Positions 7,602 through 11,444 of a DNA stretch of 11,444 bases are shown here, piece after piece. The translations under genes and the position numbers were made by a program. Position 1 is the stretch's first letter. Each line of letters begins with the position of its first letter. Origin of the DNA: Lachnoclostridium sp. UBA7097 (GTDB taxonomy: Bacteria > Bacillota > Clostridia > Lachnospirales > Lachnospiraceae); NCBI GenBank assembly GCA_002499945.1, contig DKYP01000082.1:1-11444 (forward strand), read 5' to 3'. The notes under the pieces were generated by a model. The model worked only from the letters and a program-made list of their open reading frames with translations. It was not told where the DNA came from and did not search any database.

Positions 7602-7835
7602 CACTTTGTAAAGTTCTTTGGCTTCATCTTTCTTATAGGTTTCCTCTAAACTTAAAACTTCAACTTTCACTTGTTTGTCGCCGAATCCAATCTCTATAAT
7701 GTCACCAACCTTAACATTAAGTGATGCTTTTGCCTTTTTTCCATTTACTGATATCCTGCCCGCATCACATGCCTCATTTGCAACAGGCCTCCTCTTAATC
7801 AGCCTCGAAACTTTAAGATACTTATCTAATCTCAT
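7596..7835 (-). CDS. rqcP: RqcP, S4-domain ribosome quality-control factor
   Basis: RqcP (formerly YabO, Hsp15-like) binds stalled 50S subunits carrying peptidyl-tRNA and helps RqcH add C-terminal alanine tails that mark stalled nascent chains for degradation. The 79-residue protein is almost entirely one S4 RNA-binding domain (residues 1-55, MRLDKYLKVSRLIKRR start, then GRISVNGKKAKAS and VKVGDIIEI). B. subtilis RqcP is about 86 residues. Two in-frame ATGs, at 7841 and 7835, are possible; 7835 is preferred because AAAGG is then seven bases away, while at 7841 it would be too close. The hup terminator ends about 20 bases before this start, leaving no space for a separate promoter, so this gene is probably transcribed by read-through from hup. 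The place between hup and yabP is the usual one in clostridia. Confidence 0.93.
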   Translation of the reverse strand: MRLDKYLKVSRLIKRRPVANEACDAGRISVNGKKAKASLNVKVGDIIEIGFGDKQVKVEVLSLEETYKKDEAKELYKVL

Positions 7836-7853
7836 AAACATGCCTTTCTATAC

Positions 7854-7879
7854 AAAAGAGGCTGCCAAAAGGCAGCCTC
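7854..7879 (-). terminator. Intrinsic terminator or attenuator after hup
   Basis: A perfect 9-bp GC-rich stem (GAGGCTGCC at 7858-7866 paired with GGCAGCCTC at 7871-7879) with a four-base loop is followed on the minus strand by TTTTG. The T tract is short, so partial read-through is plausible and would be needed to express rqcP, whose start lies about 20 bases further on. Confidence 0.85.
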
Positions 7880-7900
7880 AGCAATTACCATAAACAAAAA

Positions 7901-8176
7901 TTATTGGTTAACGGCATCCTTTAAAGCCTTGCCTGCTTTAAACTTAGGAGCCTTGGAAGCTTCAATCTGCATCTTCTCCCCTGTTAACGGATTCCTGCCT
8001 TCCCTTGCTGCCCTTTCTGCAACTTCAAATGTACCAAATCCTACTAACTGGATTTTCTCACCTTTTTGCAGTTCTTCTGATACAACATCAATAAAAGCCT
8101 TTAATGCCTTCTCTGAATCCTTCTTTGAAAGCTCTGTTTTCTCAGCGATAGCTGCTACTAATTCTGTCTTGTTCAT
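7901..8176 (-). CDS. hup: DNA-binding protein HU
   Basis: HU is a small basic dimeric nucleoid protein that binds and bends DNA without strong sequence preference. The 91-residue protein shows the complete family layout: helical N-terminal half (MNKTELVAAIAEKTELSKKD), the signature GFGTFEV (46-52), the DNA-grasping beta arm with RNP at 61-63, and the C-terminal helix ending KDAVNQ. The length equals that of B. subtilis HBsu (92). GAGGAGG lies eight bases before the ATG and a near-consensus sigma-A promoter lies about 50 bases upstream, consistent with high vegetative expression. A strong hairpin terminator follows within 25 bases of the stop. IHF is excluded as unlikely because the neighbourhood and sequence are those of the clostridial HU gene located before rqcP. 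Confidence 0.98.
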   Translation of the reverse strand: MNKTELVAAIAEKTELSKKDSEKALKAFIDVVSEELQKGEKIQLVGFGTFEVAERAAREGRNPLTGEKMQIEASKAPKFKAGKALKDAVNQ

Positions 8177-8221
8177 GGATAAATCCTCCTCATAAATTAA
8201 TTCCGTAAAACCTACATGTTA

Positions 8222-8250
8222 TTTATACCTTTATTATAAGCATTTGTCAA
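8222..8250 (-). promoter_or_regulatory. hup sigma-A promoter
   Basis: On the minus strand TTGACA (8245-8250) and TATAAA (8222-8227) are separated by exactly 17 bp. The predicted start is near 8215, giving a leader of about 40 bases before the ATG. A near-palindrome abuts the -35 element upstream (8251-8269), and an A tract lies beyond it on the minus strand (8272-8278), in the region where UP elements occur. Confidence 0.85.
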
Positions 8251-8278
8251 GGATTTTCGCGAATAATCCCGTTTTTTT
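8251..8278. repeat. Inverted repeat abutting the hup -35 element
   Basis: GGATT (8251-8255) and AATCC (8265-8269) flank the perfect palindrome TTCGCGAA (8256-8263). On the + strand CG and seven T follow (8272-8278), so the segment resembles a weak terminator for + strand, antisense transcription. It could instead be an operator plus A tract for hup. Role unknown. Confidence 0.4.
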
Positions 8279-8302
8279 ACCGTATTTATTAAAATATTCC
8301 TG

Positions 8303-9991
8303 CTAATCATCATAATCATCATCATAATCAGGGTACTGTTCTGGCGCTTCACCCTTAGACTTTACCACAAATGGCTCTGTTGTTTCTTCTTCTATTACAC
8401 GCAAAACTTTGCACTGGAAAAGCCAGCAGTCACCAAAATCAAACAGGTATTTAAACTGCATCCCCTTTTCAAGCCCTATATCCCTTAATGTATAATCACT
8501 GGTACACAGTTCCTCGTCCATCCCTTCCATATAATAGGCTTCATTTCTGCTCCATTTTACATTATCCATAAAAAATGCATGGGCATGGTCATCATCAAAA
8601 CCAAATGCTTCAAGTATTGCCTCATGCAGTTCTGACAATAAACAGTCTGCGGAAATCTGTATGTGGCGGTAGCAGCCCTTATAACATGAAACACTTATAA
8701 CATATGATTTTGCTGGCAATGCTGGAAGCTCAGGGTTTATCGGGATAACATTGTTTTTATTTTTAACACCACTATCACCCGTAAAATCAAAAGCCCCATT
8801 TAACTTTTTTGAAAATTCCTCTGGCAAAATGCCACTCTGGACAAGGATTTCAAACTGTTTCACAACAGCATCTGGCAGATTGTGCAAATTTTTTCCTTCA
8901 TCCTCAAGCAATGTATCAAATACAGACATAATATCATACAGGTTTTCCTCTTCACTGTTGCCAATATATTCAAGTAAATCTTCTTCTGCATCATCAAGTG
9001 AAGGAAGTTCCGGCTGGAGTACCAGTTTTATTTTTATCTTTTTGCAAAGCTCCTCCAGAAAATAATACGAACGTTCATCACGCACATGTATAGTTTTAGG
9101 GCATATATCCTGCATCAAAAAAGCTTCCACAACCATATCCATCATTTTATCACATGATTCATTAAAATATTCAACTGGTGATATAGGCAGTATAAAGCCT
9201 GTATCAGCTTCTGCGGCAAGAAACATCATTGGAAAATGTGGTATTTCTTCCGGACTATTGCGCACAGGTTCAGGGTATTGCACAAGTTCACATTCCCATA
9301 CACCCCTCTTTTCTGTATTTTTAAGCTTTGCAACATTAATATCATTAAATGAGCCAGGTATCTTGTATTCCTCTGGCAAAGCTTCCGGCAGCTCTGTACT
9401 GCTAATCTTATATCCATTTTCCACCGGTTCTAATAATATAGTAGTCCCGCTTCCCTTATCTGCCCTTCCAATTCCAATATCCTGTGGGGATTTTCCATCT
9501 AACATGCCCGCAAGTGCAATTGATGCTTTAAGCGCTTCTTCCATATACTCTTCGTCCTGTCCTGCCTGTATAACCCATGGACAGTATCCAGGCTTATATT
9601 TTACAAACTGGGGATAAGAATTACGCCCCCTTAATGTTATATTATTCCTGCTTGCATAATCTTTTACTTCAGCTGCCTCTTCCCTGGATAACTCACTTTT
9701 ATTCTGGAAAGTACACTGTAAACATTCCTGCCTTAAAAGACATTCCTGGTACAAAAGCTGTGATTCAAAACCAGACATATATATATTTGCAATAACCCTG
9801 TAGCTGTTAAAACCCTCCCTGCCAACATAAAGCCCTATTGCATTGTAATCACCTGCCATACCCATTATACTGATATAACCAGTTTTACCATCTGGCAATT
9901 TTACTGCAAATACTTCATCATCGTAAAGCTTCTTCCAGAGTTTAGCCTTTTTATACTGGAAAGCCAGTTCATATAGCTTATCCAAAGCCAT
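8303..9991 (-). CDS. pRiA4b ORF-3-like protein, function unknown
   Basis: The C-terminal region (about 428-556) resembles the plasmid pRiA4b ORF-3 family: a strand-rich start (YVISVSCYKGCYRHIQI), SADCLLSELHEAILEAFGFDDDHAHAF, then LRDIGLEKGMQFKYLFDFGDCWLFQ. The biochemical role of this family is not established. Residues 1-420 form additional domains I cannot name with confidence. They contain a cysteine group C84-x5-C90-x2-C93, a conserved-looking FVKYKPGYCPW block near 129-139, and an FPMMFLAAEADTGFILPISP block near 253-272. There is no signal peptide or membrane segment, so it is probably cytoplasmic. The last residues are an acidic DYDDDYDD tail. GGAGGG precedes the ATG well. The gene stands alone: the rplL terminator is upstream and the hup promoter downstream, and I see no convincing promoter of its own in the 111-base gap. 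It replaces the rpoB-rpoC genes often found after rplL. Family assignment is from sequence pattern only. Confidence 0.8.
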   Translation of the reverse strand: MALDKLYELAFQYKKAKLWKKLYDDEVFAVKLPDGKTGYISIMGMAGDYNAIGLYVGREGFNSYRVIANIYMSGFESQLLYQECLLRQECLQCTFQNKSELSREEAAEVKDYASRNNITLRGRNSYPQFVKYKPGYCPWVIQAGQDEEYMEEALKASIALAGMLDGKSPQDIGIGRADKGSGTTILLEPVENGYKISSTELPEALPEEYKIPGSFNDINVAKLKNTEKRGVWECELVQYPEPVRNSPEEIPHFPMMFLAAEADTGFILPISPVEYFNESCDKMMDMVVEAFLMQDICPKTIHVRDERSYYFLEELCKKIKIKLVLQPELPSLDDAEEDLLEYIGNSEEENLYDIMSVFDTLLEDEGKNLHNLPDAVVKQFEILVQSGILPEEFSKKLNGAFDFTGDSGVKNKNNVIPINPELPALPAKSYVISVSCYKGCYRHIQISADCLLSELHEAILEAFGFDDDHAHAFFMDNVKWSRNEAYYMEGMDEELCTSDYTLRDIGLEKGMQFKYLFDFGDCWLFQCKVLRVIEEETTEPFVVKSKGEAPEQYPDYDDDYDD

Positions 9992-10045
9992 GTATTTCCC
10001 TCCTTCACATAATTTCCACCTGTACGGCTGGAATATTTTTATTCT

Positions 10046-10077
10046 AAAAAAGACTGCTGGAACATCCAGCAGTCTTT
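10046..10077 (-). terminator. Intrinsic terminator of rplJ-rplL
   Basis: A perfect 12-bp stem (AAAGACTGCTGG at 10049-10060, CCAGCAGTCTTT at 10066-10077) with a five-base loop is followed on the minus strand by a run of T reaching 10046. It lies about 25 bases after the rplL stop and should end most ribosomal-protein transcripts before the next gene. Confidence 0.93.
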
Positions 10078-10102
10078 AACAAGTATAATCAAATCCAGCA
10101 AA

Positions 10103-10468
10103 TTATTTAAGAGTAACCTTAGCGCCTTCAGCTTCAATCTTTGTCTTGATTTCTTCAGCTTCTTCTTTAGATGCAGCTTCTTTAATAACCTTAGGAGCGC
10201 CATCAACAACTTCCTTAGCTTCTTTAAGGCCTAAACCTGTTACTTCACGTACAGCCTTTATAACCTTAACTTTGTTTGGACCAACTTCTGTAAGTTCTAC
10301 ATCAAATTCATCCTTCTCATCAGCTGCTTCACCGACAGCAGCACCTGCTGCAACAACAACACCTGCTGCTGCGGATACGCCGAACTCTTCTTCACATGCC
10401 TTTACTAAATCATTTAATTCTAAAACTGTCATGCCTTTAATTGCATCAATAAATTCCTGGGTAGTCAT
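10103..10468 (-). CDS. rplL: 50S ribosomal protein L7/L12
   Basis: L12 forms the flexible stalk of the large ribosomal subunit and recruits and activates translational GTPases such as EF-Tu and EF-G. Several dimers bind the C-terminal helix of L10. The 121-residue protein has an N-terminal dimerisation domain (1-32), an alanine- and valine-rich hinge (about 33-50), and the conserved C-terminal domain (52-121) with KVKVIKAVREVTGLGLKEAKEVVDGAPK, the factor-binding surface. Length matches the family (about 122). GGAGG lies upstream of the ATG. The gap from rplJ is 71 bases and has no visible promoter or terminator, so it should be co-transcribed with rplJ; L12 is needed in several copies per ribosome, and no special signal for higher expression was found here. 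A strong terminator follows. Confidence 0.98.
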   Translation of the reverse strand: MTTQEFIDAIKGMTVLELNDLVKACEEEFGVSAAAGVVVAAGAAVGEAADEKDEFDVELTEVGPNKVKVIKAVREVTGLGLKEAKEVVDGAPKVIKEAASKEEAEEIKTKIEAEGAKVTLK

Positions 10469-10539
10469 CTTTATATACCTCCATTAAACATTTAAATAAT
10501 AAATAATTAAAAATTCACTATAAACAATAAACTATGCTT

Positions 10540-11040
10540 TTATGCCTCTGCAGCACCATCACCTTTTTCTGCAATCTGTTTAATAACACGTGCAAAGTTT
10601 GTAATAGGTGACTGTAAAGAACCAAGCAGTTTGGAAATAAGCTCTTCCCTTGAAGGAATGCTTGCAAGGACTTTAACTCCTTCAGCATCATAGAAATTCC
10701 CCTCTACAATAGCAGCCTTAAATTCCAATGATTCTGCTTCTTTTGCCATATTGTTGAGGATTCTTATAGGTGCAGTTGCATCATCATTTGAAATAGCGAT
10801 TGCAGAAGGTCCTTCAAGAAGGCTGTCAAGCTGTGCATAATCTGTACCTTCAAATGCACGTTTCATAAGTGTATTCTTATATACCTTATATTCACAACCT
10901 GCTTCCCTTAAGTTCTTACGGAGCCTTGTATCCTGCTCAACAGTAAGTCCGCGGTAGTCAACTAAAACTACTGTGGCAGCACCTTCAACTTTCGCTTTAA
11001 TCTCATCAACTATAGGCTGTTTAATTTCAACTTTTGCCAT
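10540..11040 (-). CDS. rplJ: 50S ribosomal protein L10
   Basis: L10 binds 23S rRNA at the base of the stalk and carries L12 dimers on its C-terminal helix. The L10-L12 complex also binds its own mRNA leader to limit synthesis. The 166-residue protein matches the B. subtilis length. The N-terminal RNA-binding part includes VVLVDYRGLTVEQDTRLRKNLREAG and YKVYKNTLMKRA (about 24-64), and the C-terminal helix (LQSPITNFARVIKQIAEKG, 143-161) is the L12 platform. AAGGAG lies nine bases before the ATG. The gene follows a typical L10 leader with a terminator-like hairpin, and a sigma-A promoter about 220 bases upstream. rplK and rplA, the usual upstream partners, would lie outside the window. Confidence 0.98.
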   Translation of the reverse strand: MAKVEIKQPIVDEIKAKVEGAATVVLVDYRGLTVEQDTRLRKNLREAGCEYKVYKNTLMKRAFEGTDYAQLDSLLEGPSAIAISNDDATAPIRILNNMAKEAESLEFKAAIVEGNFYDAEGVKVLASIPSREELISKLLGSLQSPITNFARVIKQIAEKGDGAAEA

Positions 11041-11119
11041 AGGTAAAATCTCCTTTCCTGGGCATACCCATATTTTGTTTTCTTCACTGCTTGCAGACTA
11101 TTTATAGATGAAAATATAT

Positions 11120-11149
11120 TAAAAACTCCCTGTATGCGTACACAGGGAG
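11120..11149 (-). terminator. Attenuator-type terminator in the rplJ leader
   Basis: On the minus strand CTCCCTGT (11142-11149) and ACAGGGAG (11126-11133) form an 8-bp stem with an eight-base loop, followed by five T and an AT-rich run. It lies between the L10-binding region and the rplJ ribosome-binding site. In B. subtilis the L10-L12 complex is known to repress rplJ-rplL by transcription attenuation, and this hairpin is in the right place for that. Confidence 0.85.
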
Positions 11150-11173
11150 ATAAAATTTCCATAAAAAATAAAT

Positions 11174-11254
11174 TCTCCTCGGCAGGCGCTTGTCCTTACG
11201 CCGGTAAACCGGCACCTGCTGTCTACGGCAGTGTGGTCCTGTCCAAACAAAACC
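11174..11254 (-). ncRNA. Ribosomal protein L10 leader
   Basis: This is the cis-acting mRNA structure bound by L10-L12. Read on the minus strand it has the hallmarks of the family: CCGTAGACAGCAGGTGCCGG, a small GCCGG/CCGGC stem (11202-11206 with 11209-11213 region), TAAGGACA, and the conserved CGCCTGCCGAGGAGAA end, in which GGCAGGCG can pair back to the CAGCAGGTG side of the structure. The predicted transcript begins near 11254, and the terminator hairpin follows about 25 bases after the conserved end. A short GGAGA/TCTCC pairing between the leader end and the terminator arm is a possible antiterminator. The class is recognised from the motif; the fold was not computed. Confidence 0.88.
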
Positions 11255-11260
11255 TTTGAC

Positions 11261-11289
11261 AGGATACCATATATGGAAAGATACGTCAA
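11261..11289 (-). promoter_or_regulatory. rplJ-rplL sigma-A promoter
   Basis: On the minus strand TTGACG (11284-11289) and TATCCT (11261-11266) are 17 bp apart, which places the start near 11254, just before the L10 leader. The G5/C5 near-palindrome at 11290-11311 abuts the -35 element. This promoter lets rplJ-rplL be transcribed apart from any upstream rplK-rplA unit. Confidence 0.8.
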
Positions 11290-11318
11290 GGGGGTTTTTG
11301 CAATTTCCCCCATTTTTT
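11290..11318. repeat. Near-palindrome abutting the rplJ -35 element
   Basis: Five G (11290-11294) and five C (11307-11311) flank the palindrome TTGCAA (11298-11303) on a common centre, with three T-T mismatches on each side between. On the + strand A and six T follow (11313-11318). It could be an operator, or a weak terminator for + strand transcription. Role unknown. Confidence 0.45.
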
Positions 11319-11320
11319 AC

Positions 11321-11358
11321 TGGAAGTTGCCAAAAAGTAAATTAGCTGGCAAGTTCCA
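11321..11358. repeat. 12-base inverted repeat upstream of rplJ
   Basis: TGGAAGTTGCCA (11321-11332) and TGGCAAGTTCCA (11347-11358) pair with a single mismatch around an AT-rich 14-base loop. There is no T tract next to it on either strand. A related GGAA-containing stretch follows near 11365. It may be part of a dispersed repeat. Confidence 0.5.
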
Positions 11359-11394
11359 AATGTGCTTCCAATGAACAAGCTGTACGAAACCGCC

Positions 11395-11430
11395 GGCGTT
11401 TAAGCCCCGTACTGTGGGGCTTTATGCGCC
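11395..11430. repeat. GC-rich stem-loop at the window edge
   Basis: AAGCCCC (11402-11408) and GGGGCTT (11416-11422) form a 7-bp stem with a seven-base loop, extended by GGCG (11395-11398) and CGCC (11427-11430) across a small internal loop. No T tract follows on either strand, so it is not a standard intrinsic terminator. It could be RNA structure at the end of the upstream transcript or part of a mobile repeat. Confidence 0.5.
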
Positions 11431-11444
11431 GTTGCGAGTGACGT

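Noticed and set aside
8270..8302. Terminator for the pRiA4b-like gene
   Set aside because: No GC-containing hairpin followed by T on the minus strand was found between its stop and the hup promoter; transcription may continue into hup.
11119..11313. Minus-strand open frame of 64 codons in the rplJ leader
   Set aside because: It runs through the promoter, the conserved L10 leader RNA and the terminator hairpin, so it is not a plausible gene.
11366..11444. Possible gene fragment on the + strand near the window edge (MNKLYETAGV followed by a stop)
   Set aside because: The frame is broken by a stop after ten codons and matches no protein I can name; kept only as part of the unexplained spacer.

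Overview
The window is a stretch of low-GC Firmicutes chromosome. The sporulation genes (spoIIE, yabP, yabQ), the hup-rqcP-yabP-yabQ-divIC order and the ribosomal protein L10 leader point to an endospore-forming clostridium, most likely Lachnospiraceae; the family is an inference from gene order and protein style. All twelve genes I support lie on the minus strand, so transcription runs from high to low coordinates. The + strand reading frames are shadows of these genes.

In transcription order: (1) 11444-10046 holds a GC-rich, hairpin-rich spacer of unknown role, a sigma-A promoter, the L10-binding leader with an attenuator-like terminator, then rplJ and rplL and a strong terminator. (2) 9991-8303 is a lone 562-codon gene whose C-terminal part looks like the plasmid pRiA4b ORF-3 family; its function is unknown. 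(3) 8250-7854 is hup with a near-consensus promoter and its own hairpin terminator. (4) 7835-6412 is rqcP, yabP, yabQ and divIC: a ribosome rescue factor, two sporulation genes (with a candidate sigma-E promoter in front of yabP) and a cell-division protein, closed by a strong terminator. (5) 6398-116 is spoIIE, tilS, hpt and ftsH, tightly packed. spoIIE has a promoter with a perfect Spo0A box overlapping a TTGACA -35 element and 21-bp spacing.

The genes combine housekeeping translation and nucleotide functions (L10, L12, RqcP, TilS, Hpt), nucleoid packing (HU), division (DivIC), membrane proteolysis (FtsH) and endospore development (YabP, YabQ, SpoIIE). The core resembles the yabO-yabP-yabQ-divIC-spoIIE-tilS-hprT-ftsH region of Bacillus subtilis, but yabR, yabS and yabT are missing and hup sits in front of rqcP as in other clostridia. 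rplL is not followed by rpoB and rpoC, the arrangement common in bacteria.

I see no phage, CRISPR array, complete insertion sequence or tRNA. The least explained parts are the pRiA4b-like gene, the spacer at 11290-11444, and the control of the operons, where a terminator or a sporulation promoter stands directly in front of housekeeping genes.
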